Shown here in pieces: positions 8,618 through 17,563 of a stretch of DNA of 64,000 nt. The notes under the pieces were generated by a model. That model made no database searches, was not told where the DNA came from, and worked only from the letters and a program-made list of their open reading frames with translations. The position numbers were made by a program, and so were the translations under genes. The DNA is from an uncultured Gemmata sp. GTDB taxonomy: Bacteria > Planctomycetota > Planctomycetia > Gemmatales > Gemmataceae. How positions within the stretch are numbered: the stretch's first letter is position 1; each line of letters opens with the position of its first letter. The stretch covers positions 186,001 through 250,000 of the forward strand of contig CALDUT010000001.1 of the NCBI GenBank assembly GCA_937924775.1. The letters are read 5' to 3'.

Positions 8618-9748
8618 TTAACGATCCCTCTGAACAACGTAGTGGGCGAGTGCCGCCAACAGCGGGCTTCCCAATTGGTGGGCCGCGGCAACGGCCTGTT
8701 GGCTCAATTCGCGGGCGTGTTGGCGACTGGCGGCCACCCCGAGTAGCCCCGGGTAGGTCCATTTACCCCGGGCCGCATCCTTGCCGACGCGTTTGCCGGC
8801 TTTCTCCGCCGTGCTTTCGACATCCAGAAGATCATCCGTAATCTGGAACGCCAAACCGAAGGCGGACGCATAGATATCGACCGCAGCCAGAGTGCGTGGG
8901 TCGGCCCCCGCAGCTTGTTCCCCCTGCGCTGCGAAGACACCCAGGCGTAAGGCCGAGCGAATCAACGCCCCGGTCTTGCGGGCGTGCAGGTCGGCCAGAT
9001 ACGCCACCGATCGGGCGTCCTGTGGGGCAACACCCGCGGCCGGGATTCTTCCCCGGGCTTCACCAACCCCAGCCTCGCCCCGGCTGACTTCACCTCTTCC
9101 CTCCGAATTGTCCCGCGTTTTTCCGGCTCCCGGGGCCGGGGAGGCGATTTTACCCTCGGCTTGCAGGTCTATCGTTTGCCCGCCCACCATCCCCGCCGCC
9201 CCAGCTCCCTGCGCCAACTCCAGACAGCTAACCGCAGCCGTCCGGGGAGGGTAACTTGCGGCGAGCCATTCAAAGGCCGCGGTCAGCAGAGCATCGCCGG
9301 CCAAAATCGCGAGGGCTTCTCCATATTTTTTGTGGCACGTTGGCAGTCCGCGGCGAAGGTCGTCGTCGTCCATCGCCGGCAGATCATCATGAATCAACGA
9401 ATACGTATGAATCATCTCCACCGCGCCGGCGGCCGGCAAGGCCATTTCGCGATGGCCGCCGGCCGCTTCGCAAGCCAGCACTGTCAGCAACGGGCGCAGG
9501 CGTTTGCCGGGCGCCAGAAGGCTATAGGCCATCGCCTCGGCCAAAAGCGGGGGGGCTGTGTGGGTGGCCCGGGCCAGTTGTTCGGCCAAAGCGGCTTCAA
9601 TCGCCTGCTGATAAGGTTGCAGTTCACTCCATAAGTGATTGGACCCAGGCTCCCCTGCCTCTCGCTGGCTGGGGCGGGTGGGGTCTATTTCAGCGACCGG
9701 CAGCCCCGAGGGCGCAGGAGCATCGTTTGTCGTGGTTCTGAAGGTCAT
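8618..9748 (-). CDS. ispA: Short-chain polyprenyl diphosphate synthase (farnesyl/geranylgeranyl type) with internal insertion
   Basis: A 376-aa trans-prenyltransferase condensing IPP with allylic diphosphates. The first Asp-rich motif is DDLPAMDDDDLRRG (residues ~121-134) and the second is QITDDLLDVE (~302-311); KRLRP and GGQTIDLQAEGK are also present. Residues ~201-245 (DNA 9014-9148) interrupt the family between DLQAEGK and LHARKTGAL with a Gly/Arg/Glu-rich stretch absent from typical IspA. The start at 9748 is supported by a 4-bp ATGA overlap with the xseB stop. Confidence 0.92.
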   Translation of the reverse strand: MTFRTTTNDAPAPSGLPVAEIDPTRPSQREAGEPGSNHLWSELQPYQQAIEAALAEQLARATHTAPPLLAEAMAYSLLAPGKRLRPLLTVLACEAAGGHREMALPAAGAVEMIHTYSLIHDDLPAMDDDDLRRGLPTCHKKYGEALAILAGDALLTAAFEWLAASYPPRTAAVSCLELAQGAGAAGMVGGQTIDLQAEGKIASPAPGAGKTRDNSEGRGEVSRGEAGVGEARGRIPAAGVAPQDARSVAYLADLHARKTGALIRSALRLGVFAAQGEQAAGADPRTLAAVDIYASAFGLAFQITDDLLDVESTAEKAGKRVGKDAARGKWTYPGLLGVAASRQHARELSQQAVAAAHQLGSPLLAALAHYVVQRDR

Positions 9749-10104
9749 TCCGAAAATCCGGCAGGAGGGGGTGGAACAGGAGTGCCGTTCGCCGTTTTGG
9801 GCGAGCAACCACCCCGCTGTGTCGTTTTTCGCACGTCTCGTTGCGCGGATTCAAAAGTAGCGGTGTGATCGAACGGTTTCAAGTCGGCGATGCCATCGTC
9901 CGTCGTACCAGCCAATAATTGGATGCGTTGCTCGGCTTGGTGCAACTGCGCATAACAGTGCCGCAGCAGAGCCACGCCGCGTTCATAGCGGTGAAGGGCC
10001 TCGTCCAGGGTGGTGGTCCCGTCTTCGAGTTCGCGGAGGATCGTTTCGAGTTCCGCGAGGGCCGCCTCGAACGTTGAGGGAATGGGCTCACTGACTTCCG
10101 GCAT
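9745..10104 (-). CDS. xseB: Exodeoxyribonuclease VII small subunit
   Basis: A 119-aa protein whose first ~75 residues match XseB: FEAALAELETILRELEDG, then LDEALHRYERGVALLRHC and a helical coiled segment. It binds the XseA C-terminal helices to form exonuclease VII, which degrades single-stranded DNA. About 40 extra residues at the C-terminus, ending in a Pro-rich stretch, exceed the usual ~80-aa length and overlap the ispA start by 4 bp. It lies 66 bp downstream of xseA. Confidence 0.92.
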   Translation of the reverse strand: MPEVSEPIPSTFEAALAELETILRELEDGTTTLDEALHRYERGVALLRHCYAQLHQAEQRIQLLAGTTDDGIADLKPFDHTATFESAQRDVRKTTQRGGCSPKTANGTPVPPPPAGFSE

Positions 10105-10170
10105 AGGCTCGCTTCCTGTGCGGGCGAGAATCCGTCCTTGAGAACTTCCATCGACCGCGTACTAGGAACT

Positions 10171-11466
10171 CTACACAATATTCGCGTTGGGTTCATTGCC
10201 GGGGCGACGGCGTTGCGGAGGGGGGAGGTCCTCGGGTTTACGCCGCGTCTCCGTCACCAGCGAACGGATCGACCCTTCAGCCACGGTGGTGATCAGCACA
10301 TCCCCCGGGCGCAACCCCGCCGGATCACGGATCAATTTACCATCTCCGGTGTGCGTCAGGCTATAACCCCGGGCCAGAACTTGCAAGGGGCTGAGGGATT
10401 CTAAAAGTCCAGAATATTCAAGGAGTTTTTGTCCGGCCTGATGCAGCCGTAGTTTCACCGCCCGCTGCAGCCGGCTGGCCGTTTCATCCAGCCGTTGTTC
10501 GAGATCTTGAATCCGCTGACAGGGACGGCGGAAAGCCGGACGGCTGGCGAATTCATCGAGGCGTTCCCGCAATAGGTGCAACCGGCGCTGGATGGCAGCG
10601 ATGAGGCGTTGGTTCCATTCGTCCAGTTCTTGGAGCAATTCCTCGCGGTGGGGGGTGAGGGCCACCACCGCGGCGGTGGGCGTTTCGGCCCGGTGATCGG
10701 CGACCAAATCCGCAATGGTGACGTCAATTTCGTGACCGACAGCGGAAATGACCGGAATTTGCGAAGTGAATATCGCCTCCGCAACTTGTTCTTCATTGAA
10801 GGCCCACAAATCTTCAGCACTTCCGCCGCCACGCCCCAGGACAATCACATCCAGCGGAAGTTGGCCACTGATATGCAGCCGATTCAGCAGTTGAATCGAC
10901 GCGGCAATATCGCTGGCCGCTCCTTCCCCCTGCACCCGCGACGGTTTGACGATCACCTCGGTGAATGGCCAGCGTTGCGCGAAAACTTCAATCATGTCGC
11001 GAACGGCCGCTCCGGTGGGGCTGGCAACCAAGGCCACCCGCCGCGGGGGCCGAGGCAGCGGGCGTTTCCGCAGCGGATCGAAATAACCTTGCGCCAGCAA
11101 CTTCTCCTTCAATCGCCGCAGGGCGAGTTCCGCCGATCCAAGGCCTTTGGGCTGAATCTCCTCCACCAGCAGTTGATACTCACCGCGCGGATCGTAAACC
11201 GTCAGCCGGCCGCGGGCGAGAATTTCTTGCCCGTTTTTGGGGTCGAACTTCATCCGCAGATTGAAACCGCGAAACATCGCGCAGCGGATCTGCGAATGGG
11301 CATCTTTGAGCGTGAAATACCAATGCCCGCTCGATGCCCGGGTAAAATTGGACACTTCCCCCACCACCCACACCAGCGGGAACTGCGCTTCCACAACATC
11401 GCGGACCTGCGCCGTCAGTTGCGACACAGTGAGTGGTTGCACAGAGGCTTTTGTCGGGGTTGTCAT
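10171..11466 (-). CDS. xseA: Exodeoxyribonuclease VII large subunit
   Basis: A 431-aa catalytic subunit of exonuclease VII. The N-terminal OB fold (LTVSQLTAQVRDVVE, VWVVGEVSNFTRASSGHWYFTLKD) binds single-stranded DNA. The catalytic domain shows RVALVASPTGAAVRDM, VIVLGRGGGSAEDLWAFNEE and ISAVGHEIDVTIADLVADHRAETPTAA. The C-terminal helices and the terminal LARGYSLTH segment are also present. The ATG at 11464-11466 overlaps the upstream glycosyltransferase stop by 4 bp, so translation is probably coupled. Confidence 0.95.
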   Translation of the reverse strand: MTTPTKASVQPLTVSQLTAQVRDVVEAQFPLVWVVGEVSNFTRASSGHWYFTLKDAHSQIRCAMFRGFNLRMKFDPKNGQEILARGRLTVYDPRGEYQLLVEEIQPKGLGSAELALRRLKEKLLAQGYFDPLRKRPLPRPPRRVALVASPTGAAVRDMIEVFAQRWPFTEVIVKPSRVQGEGAASDIAASIQLLNRLHISGQLPLDVIVLGRGGGSAEDLWAFNEEQVAEAIFTSQIPVISAVGHEIDVTIADLVADHRAETPTAAVVALTPHREELLQELDEWNQRLIAAIQRRLHLLRERLDEFASRPAFRRPCQRIQDLEQRLDETASRLQRAVKLRLHQAGQKLLEYSGLLESLSPLQVLARGYSLTHTGDGKLIRDPAGLRPGDVLITTVAEGSIRSLVTETRRKPEDLPPPQRRRPGNEPNANIV

Positions 11467-12953
11467 GGTTTGCGGACCAAATAAATCGGGTCGCCTTGCT
11501 GATCATAAATACACTCTAGCAGCTCCAGGGAACCCCAGGAAGCCCGATTGTCCCATTCTTGCTGAATCAGCAGGGCCACCGCCCCCGACGGTAACGCCGC
11601 CGGCGCAGATAACTTCCGCACCGGTCGTGCGTAGTAAAACGTAATACCTTCATCCTTCAATTGAATGGCGTACAGCGGTTGGCCCGCCGGAACGTGGTCC
11701 CGCAGCCGTGCCGCGGTGATCTCCGCATTGCGCCCAGCCAGGCGCTTTGGAATCACCACCTCCACAAAAATCACTTTGATGATGAACCAACTGAGGATAA
11801 ATACGAAAAGCTGCCGCCCCACCATTTTCCCCCCCGAGGCCGACCCGGAATTGTACAGGCTATACAACCCAAACACCCCCAGCCCCACCAACCCGGGGCT
11901 CATCGGTAAGACATAGCGGACGTTGTGATTGGGTATGAGGGTCCAGAACAGCAGATTCGGCCATGTCCAACAGTGCAACAGTTGCAGCAAGAACTTGGCC
12001 CGGTCGTCCCCTGGGTTCCAGAAGTTCGTCCGCAATGTCAGAAGAGCAAAGGCCGATACCGGTAGATGTGCGGCGAAGACGGTGAGCGGGTAGCTGACGA
12101 GTTCCCACCACGGATAACCGTGACGCGCTTTAGGTGCAAACCGGTACGCGGCTTCCTTCTGCACGGTTGCAACCAGAGCCTCCACGCCAACGTGTTGGAC
12201 TACCGCCCATGCCCATGCCAGACACATCCCCACGGCCACAGCTAATGCCAGCAGGTGTTTCCCACTCCATAGAACCGACACTTGTCGCCGCCAGAGCAAC
12301 AGCGGAACGACCGTGAGATAGAAGAAGGCGGGCGCCGTCCATTTGGTGAGCGTGCCCGCCGCGACGCAGGCCAGCGAAAAGATCAGAAACGGTAAGCGTA
12401 CCGTGGGGCGTGATGACGCGCTGTTCCCATCCAAAGCCCGGTGGAAAAACACAATCGCGGCGGTCACCCAACCGACCAGCGTCATGTCGATTTCGGCACT
12501 GGGGACTTTATCGAGCCACAGCACCGAACATGGCAGCAGTAACGCGACCCAAAACGCAGCCTGCTCCCCCAGAACACGGCGAAACAGACTGTGCATCAGG
12601 ACGACCGCCAGCGTAGCGGCCACAACCGACGGCAACCGAGCACTGGCCGCTGTCACTTCGCCCCACGGCAGGCTGCAAAGGCCAATCGCGACATAGTGGC
12701 CGGGGGGTTTTGTCAGAAATGGTTCCCCGTAGAGAACCGGGTACAGCCAATGGCCGTTCAAGCACTCGCGACCGATGATCGCCCGCAGCGATTCAGTCCG
12801 GTACAGGGGTCCGGCCTCTAATCCATATATGAATAAAACAGCGCACCACAGCGCGACTGCCACCGGGGCCAACCGTGTGTGGGCCAATGACCATCGCCAG
12901 CGGATAAAGGACGTAAGTTGGGGAATGACGCGGCCTCCTTGCCACCGTTTCAC
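11463..12953 (-). CDS. GT39-like (ArnT/PMT superfamily) membrane glycosyltransferase
   Basis: A 496-aa polytopic membrane protein with about ten hydrophobic segments. The first periplasmic loop carries YRTESLRAIIG and FLTKPPGHY, and a later segment has DKVPSAEIDMT, both resembling ArnT and other dolichyl/undecaprenyl-phosphate-sugar dependent transferases. It probably moves a sugar from a lipid-phosphate donor to a lipid or protein on the outer side of the inner membrane; the acceptor cannot be read. GTG at 12951-12953 is taken as start, with GAGG five bases upstream. A second AAGGAGG lies inside the gene just before an ATT codon, so a slightly later start is possible. It sits 15 bp after lnt. 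Confidence 0.75.
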   Translation of the reverse strand: MKRWQGGRVIPQLTSFIRWRWSLAHTRLAPVAVALWCAVLFIYGLEAGPLYRTESLRAIIGRECLNGHWLYPVLYGEPFLTKPPGHYVAIGLCSLPWGEVTAASARLPSVVAATLAVVLMHSLFRRVLGEQAAFWVALLLPCSVLWLDKVPSAEIDMTLVGWVTAAIVFFHRALDGNSASSRPTVRLPFLIFSLACVAAGTLTKWTAPAFFYLTVVPLLLWRRQVSVLWSGKHLLALAVAVGMCLAWAWAVVQHVGVEALVATVQKEAAYRFAPKARHGYPWWELVSYPLTVFAAHLPVSAFALLTLRTNFWNPGDDRAKFLLQLLHCWTWPNLLFWTLIPNHNVRYVLPMSPGLVGLGVFGLYSLYNSGSASGGKMVGRQLFVFILSWFIIKVIFVEVVIPKRLAGRNAEITAARLRDHVPAGQPLYAIQLKDEGITFYYARPVRKLSAPAALPSGAVALLIQQEWDNRASWGSLELLECIYDQQGDPIYLVRKP

Positions 12954-12968
12954 TAGGGCCTCAACATT

Positions 12969-14750
12969 TTACTGTCGCCTCAATCGCCGAGACCATCCGA
13001 GAATCCCACCCCCGAAGGCGATCGCTCCACACAACGCCGGAACCCAATCCCCCCACGCAGCATAGCAGGACACGCGGGCATCGATCGGAACATAGGCGGC
13101 CACCACACCTTCCATTGTCTTTGCGCCACGCCAAGTGGTGGGTTCGTCGTCGCTCACGTGGCCCCGAGCATCGACCGCCCGCGGCAGGGCGATCACTCGG
13201 CCATCGGGATCGATCACCGCGGAAATCCCCATATTCACGCTGCGAACCACTGACCGGCGCGTTTCAATGGCTCGGAAGCGACAGATAGCCAAGTGCTGTT
13301 CGTGCTCCTCGGTACCATCAAACCAGCCGTCGTTGGAGATGTTGACGAGGAAATCCACCGGCTCACTGGCGACATACTGCCGGGCCAAATACGTGTCCGA
13401 ATCTTCGTAGCAAATGAGGCAGCCGAAGGTGAAAACCGCCCCGCTGGCCTTTGCGCGGATGGGAAATCGCGTCCAGCGTTCCCCCGGGCGGCAGGAGTAG
13501 TCGTGCTTGTAGGGAGTGAAGATTTTCATGAAGGGAAGTTCTTCCCCCAAAGGCACATACTCGCCAAAGGGGACCAGGTGCATTTTGTCGTAGCGGATGG
13601 GTTCGGGAACCTCCGGGCCGACCAGCAGGGCGGAGTTGTACTTCCACAATTTCTCACCGTCCCACTCGTGCCCGTTGAGGCCGTAGAGAATGGGCACCGT
13701 CCACTGACGGCGGAATTGCCAATCGGCCTCATCGAGCAGGCGGCGTATACGCGGCGGGGCGCTGTCGTAACTGGCCCCCGGAGTCAATTCGAACCAATCT
13801 TCCCAATAGCACGTCTCCGGCCAGATGATGAGATCGGGCTGAAGCCGGTACGCCGCGGCAAACACGCGGCTGTACTGTTGCTGCAAAGTTCCGCCACGGG
13901 CCATTTTCTCGCCTTGCGGCACATTCCCCTGAATCGCCGTTACCAACGGACCAATAGCAAACGGAGCATGGGCCAACCGCAGACCCCCGTAAGCCACGCT
14001 CGCCAGTAGAAGCAAAACACTCAGGACCAGCGAACCAATCACCACCCCACGCGATGACGACCGCGGGACCGTAGAAGGAGAAACGCTCCCCGAAGCCGAG
14101 GTTGAGCAGCCGCTGGTATCGACCGGGGTTACGACGGATTCTTCGCCTAACACGGGCCAGCGCAACCACTTTCGCACCGGGGTACTGTATAGCACAACAT
14201 CCGTGAGTGCCCCGTTGATCGCGGCCACCACAAACGACACCGCGTAGACCCCGCCCAGGTCAGCGATTTGGGCCAACGACAATAATTCGTGTTGGGTATA
14301 ACCCAGGAAATACCAACCGAAGCCAATCATCTGGTACGCCCCGACCCACTTCAGAAATGGAAAGCCGGTGGGGAAGTGCATACGGACGTATTCGAGCGCC
14401 ACCCATGCAACCGGCACAGCCAACGCCAGCGGTAAGCCCCACCGATCGAGTTGGCGGATGAAACTGAGAGCGACCAACCAAAACAGAGGCGTAACGACCG
14501 AAAGCCCCAGCCACGACAGGTACATCATCGGGTGGGCGACGCGAACCCACTGCGTGGCCAGAGTGAAGAAGACAACCCCGCCCAGATAGGCCGCGAAGTA
14601 CCGGCGGGTGTTCCCAACCGGAGCACGCACAAGTGTCAGCCACGGCACCAGCGCTGCAAACGCCAGCGGGCCAAGATTGAGCGGGAAAAACGCCGCCCAC
14701 AACAGAACGCCGCTGGCCAGGGCAGGGAAAAACAGACGAGGCTTCACCAC
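12969..14750 (-). CDS. lnt: Apolipoprotein N-acyltransferase
   Basis: A 593-aa membrane protein with about seven hydrophobic segments in the first ~280 residues followed by a nitrilase-like periplasmic domain. The catalytic triad is visible: Glu in WPETCYWEDW (~308), Lys in YDKMHLVPFGEYVPLG (~388) and Cys in CLICYEDSD (~448). It adds the third acyl chain to the N-terminal Cys of lipoproteins after Lgt and LspA; lspA is also in this window. A Ser/Thr-rich linker of about 35 residues near residue 215 makes it longer than E. coli Lnt. The start is GTG with AAGGA about 7 nt upstream. It lies 51 bp after moeA. Confidence 0.93.
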   Translation of the reverse strand: MVKPRLFFPALASGVLLWAAFFPLNLGPLAFAALVPWLTLVRAPVGNTRRYFAAYLGGVVFFTLATQWVRVAHPMMYLSWLGLSVVTPLFWLVALSFIRQLDRWGLPLALAVPVAWVALEYVRMHFPTGFPFLKWVGAYQMIGFGWYFLGYTQHELLSLAQIADLGGVYAVSFVVAAINGALTDVVLYSTPVRKWLRWPVLGEESVVTPVDTSGCSTSASGSVSPSTVPRSSSRGVVIGSLVLSVLLLLASVAYGGLRLAHAPFAIGPLVTAIQGNVPQGEKMARGGTLQQQYSRVFAAAYRLQPDLIIWPETCYWEDWFELTPGASYDSAPPRIRRLLDEADWQFRRQWTVPILYGLNGHEWDGEKLWKYNSALLVGPEVPEPIRYDKMHLVPFGEYVPLGEELPFMKIFTPYKHDYSCRPGERWTRFPIRAKASGAVFTFGCLICYEDSDTYLARQYVASEPVDFLVNISNDGWFDGTEEHEQHLAICRFRAIETRRSVVRSVNMGISAVIDPDGRVIALPRAVDARGHVSDDEPTTWRGAKTMEGVVAAYVPIDARVSCYAAWGDWVPALCGAIAFGGGILGWSRRLRRQ

Positions 14751-14801
14751 GCGGAGTCCTTCCGTCAGGACAACGAAGTTACCAGAGTCACGGCCGTTCG
14801 A

Positions 14802-16016
14802 TCACAACGTTCCGGACAACAGCACCACCTCCAGCCGTGTCCCGGCATCGGCCCGGATTTCACCGGCTGGCAGCACCAGTAACGCATCCGCCGGTTGCAG
14901 GCCTACCAGATCGGGGGCCCCCGTCCACGGTAGCGGGCGGACATTCCAGCCGGTGGCGTCAGCTTCCAACACGGCCGGGCGATACGTCGGCCGGTCGTTG
15001 GTTTCTGCGACCGCTTCACTCAAGGGCAATGGCATTATGCGTGGACCGGGCTGTTGATGCCCCCCCAAGATGCGGATGGCGGGGCGCACAAACAGTTCAA
15101 AGCCGACATACGAGCTGGCCGGATTGCCCGGCAGTCCAAAGATCAGCTTTCCTTTGGGGCTTGTGCCAAAGAGCAGAGGTTTGCCGGGTTTGACCCGGAC
15201 TTGCCGGAAATGGATCGTCACTCCCAGTTCCTGAAGAACACTTGGGACCAAATCGTGATCGCCTACTGAAACGCCACCGGCGATGAGAACCACATCGGAA
15301 ACGTCGATACCTTCGGCAATCAGGGACCGGGTGATGGTGCGGTCGTCGCGGGCGATGCCCAGATAGCGGGGCAGCCCCCCGGCGCGAACGGTTTGTGCCG
15401 CCAACATCGGGCCGTTGGAATTGCGGATCTGCCCCGGTTTGGGCTTGGTGTTCGCTTCGACCAGTTCGTCGCCGGTGACGATAATACCCACCCGCGGGAA
15501 AGGATAGGCAGGAACCGCGGTTTTCCCCACACTGGCCAGCACGCCAAACGCGGCCGGGTTGATGACCGTTCCGGCCGCCAAAACAGGGGTCCCGGCTTTC
15601 ATTTCCGTGCCTTGGGCGTAGATATGCTGCCGAGGTTGGACTTGCGGATCGGTGATACGAACGCGATCACCGATCCGCTGCGTGTGTTCTTGCATCACCA
15701 CCGCATCGGCCCCGGCAGGAATCGGGGCGCCGGTGAAGATGCGAATGGCCTCGCCCGGCCCCACTGGCTGGGTGGGGACTTTCCCCGCGGGCACTTCCTC
15801 GATCACCCGCAATTCCACACCAGCTGTGACACAATCGGCCGCCCGGACCGCGTAACCGTCCCGTAGCGCTTTATCGAACGGGGGCGAGTCGATGTCAGAA
15901 GCGATATCGACGGCGAGGACCTGCCCCATAGCGGCGGTGGTCAGTGCCGCGTATTCCGGTTTCAATGGGTGGGCGTGTTTCAGCACTTCGGCTAGGGCAT
16001 CAGCAACTTCAAGCAT
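14802..16016 (-). CDS. moeA: Molybdopterin molybdenumtransferase
   Basis: A 404-aa MoeA, which inserts molybdate into adenylylated molybdopterin. Signatures include DIDSPPFDKALRDGYAVRA, the nucleotide-binding GGVSVGDHDLVPSVL, and FGLPGNPASSYVGFELFVRP toward the C-terminus; the ~80-residue C-terminal beta domain is complete. ATG at 16014-16016 starts MLEVADALAEVLKHAH, as in the family. It shows that the host makes Mo-cofactor, although no molybdoenzyme is in this window. It heads the tight moeA-lnt-GT39-xse run, with a 257-bp gap upstream. Confidence 0.94.
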   Translation of the reverse strand: MLEVADALAEVLKHAHPLKPEYAALTTAAMGQVLAVDIASDIDSPPFDKALRDGYAVRAADCVTAGVELRVIEEVPAGKVPTQPVGPGEAIRIFTGAPIPAGADAVVMQEHTQRIGDRVRITDPQVQPRQHIYAQGTEMKAGTPVLAAGTVINPAAFGVLASVGKTAVPAYPFPRVGIIVTGDELVEANTKPKPGQIRNSNGPMLAAQTVRAGGLPRYLGIARDDRTITRSLIAEGIDVSDVVLIAGGVSVGDHDLVPSVLQELGVTIHFRQVRVKPGKPLLFGTSPKGKLIFGLPGNPASSYVGFELFVRPAIRILGGHQQPGPRIMPLPLSEAVAETNDRPTYRPAVLEADATGWNVRPLPWTGAPDLVGLQPADALLVLPAGEIRADAGTRLEVVLLSGTL

Positions 16017-16273
16017 TGGACCATCTCATCGCGTTCACCACCATTCCCGGGAAATTAGCGTCCCGTCGTTATTGCTGGCCATTGTATACCAAGGAGGAGA
16101 TACCAATCTATCTCGGTTGACCCGGGACGAGAACAGTGCCGCCCCGCACCCCCTGGGTTTCACCCTTCCAAACATCATCACAATGAAAACCAGAAGGGGG
16201 AGGAACTACCCGGAACGCGGCGGCTGACAGTATGATGGATCGGACAGGTGTTCGATCGGCTCTCGTTGCCTCG

Positions 16274-16384
16274 TCACATCAGGTGGATGTGATAGATGAT
16301 CGCAAACATCAGAAGCCCCACGCCCAAGGCGAAATACGCGACCAGCCACAAGAGCGTGCGATCGGCTTCAAGTGTGTCGTGCAT
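16274..16384 (-). CDS. Candidate 36-aa single-pass membrane peptide
   Basis: A very short gene encoding MHDTLEADRTLLWLVAYF followed by further hydrophobic residues and ending YHIHLM. Residues ~10-31 form one clear transmembrane helix after an acidic N-terminus. GGAAGG lies about 7 bases before the ATG on the coding strand. It is located between holA and moeA in a run of same-strand genes, where intergenic space is otherwise small. Function is unknown; the size recalls small membrane peptides that associate with larger complexes. Confidence is limited because only length, hydrophobicity and the ribosome site support it. Confidence 0.45.
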   Translation of the reverse strand: MHDTLEADRTLLWLVAYFALGVGLLMFAIIYHIHLM

Positions 16385-16515
16385 CCTGCACCTTCCACCT
16401 TCGCCAGGGGATCCCGGTTTAATGTTGGATTGGAGTTTGCCGAAAGCCGCAGGATGGGTCAAGGGCAACCCTCGCACGGGAATTTCTCCAGATCGGATGG
16501 CTGCGACGATGGGCA

Positions 16516-17532
16516 TTACCGCTCGGGCATCGCCAATTGAACGATCAACCGTTCGACTTGCACTCGCTCGGGCAATGCGTTGCCGCCTTTGAGGCCGTAG
16601 TTGATATCCACGAGCCAATCCGTCAGTTTCCGCAACCGGTGGGTTCCCAGATGCCGCAATTGCCGTTCGGTGGCGAGGCGAATTTTGTCCCATTTTGGCA
16701 CTCCCGCGGCGTCCAGCGCCGGGCCCAGTGGCATTTTCTCCTCGTGAATCAAACGCCCGACTAAGGCCAATTTGCGCAGCGAGGCGGTCAGCGGGCCGAT
16801 AACACCCAACGGGTCGACCCCTTCGGTAAAGAGTTCTTCGAGAATCGACAGGGCTTCCCCTGGTCGCTTCTCCCCGATAGCATCCAGAATGCGGAACACA
16901 TCCGCGGCTTTGCTGCGCCCCACGAAACGTTCGACATCCTCGGGCGTGAGGTCGGTTTTGTTCCCCACCGCGATGGCCAGTTTGTTCAGTTCCTGGTCGA
17001 TCAGCCCCATCGCCGGCCCGACCAGTTCCAGCAGCACCTCCGCGGCTTCGGGGAGCAATTTCTTCTGGTAGGTGGTTTTGGCCCAGTCGATGCTCCACGG
17101 TTTCAGTTCGTGTAACTTATAGATAGGAAAGGACTTACACGCGATTTTGGCGGAATCGGGCAGCAATTTGGCCAACCGGGTGGAATCGGGGAAGGTTTTG
17201 ACATCCAACACCAAAACCCCCACGGAGCTGGGCTTAGCCACATACGCTTCGAGTGCCTGCCGGTGTTCGGTCACGAACTTATCCGCCTCTTCCACAATCA
17301 CCACCCGACCGGACGCCAGAAAAGGGAGTGTTTCCAGGTCGTTGCGAACCACGGAAAAATCGAGCTTTTCCCCGGAATAGACGTTGACAGCCAACGCCGG
17401 GTCAGCCTCACCAATGGCTGCCGTGATGATCCTGTGGCGGGTATGCCGTTTGAGGAAGTCTTCGTCGCCCACAAGGGCGTATACCGACTGCCGCGGCACC
17501 GATTTCTGCTTGAGAAACACCAACGCATCCAT
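16516..17532 (-). CDS. holA: DNA polymerase III delta subunit (clamp loader)
   Basis: A 338-aa HolA-type protein. The N-terminal domain starts with SVYALVGDEDFLKRHTRHRII, followed by VNVYSGEKLDF, ETLPFLASGRVVIVEEADKF and VLVLDVKTFPDSTRLAK, the usual order in YqeN/HolA. The middle and C-terminal helices contain DVFRILDAIGEKRPGEAL and the collar-forming region. It opens the beta clamp within the DnaX complex. ATG at 17530-17532 gives the family N-terminus. It is 31 bp downstream of nnrE. Confidence 0.92.
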   Translation of the reverse strand: MDALVFLKQKSVPRQSVYALVGDEDFLKRHTRHRIITAAIGEADPALAVNVYSGEKLDFSVVRNDLETLPFLASGRVVIVEEADKFVTEHRQALEAYVAKPSSVGVLVLDVKTFPDSTRLAKLLPDSAKIACKSFPIYKLHELKPWSIDWAKTTYQKKLLPEAAEVLLELVGPAMGLIDQELNKLAIAVGNKTDLTPEDVERFVGRSKAADVFRILDAIGEKRPGEALSILEELFTEGVDPLGVIGPLTASLRKLALVGRLIHEEKMPLGPALDAAGVPKWDKIRLATERQLRHLGTHRLRKLTDWLVDINYGLKGGNALPERVQVERLIVQLAMPER

Positions 17533-17563
17533 GACGAACCCCGGGGGGCAGCGACGAAAGTCC

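Noticed and set aside
16385-17098. Longer minus-strand frame upstream of the 36-aa peptide
   Set aside because: Its body is an out-of-frame reading of holA; only the last 36 codons lie outside that gene and carry a ribosome site.
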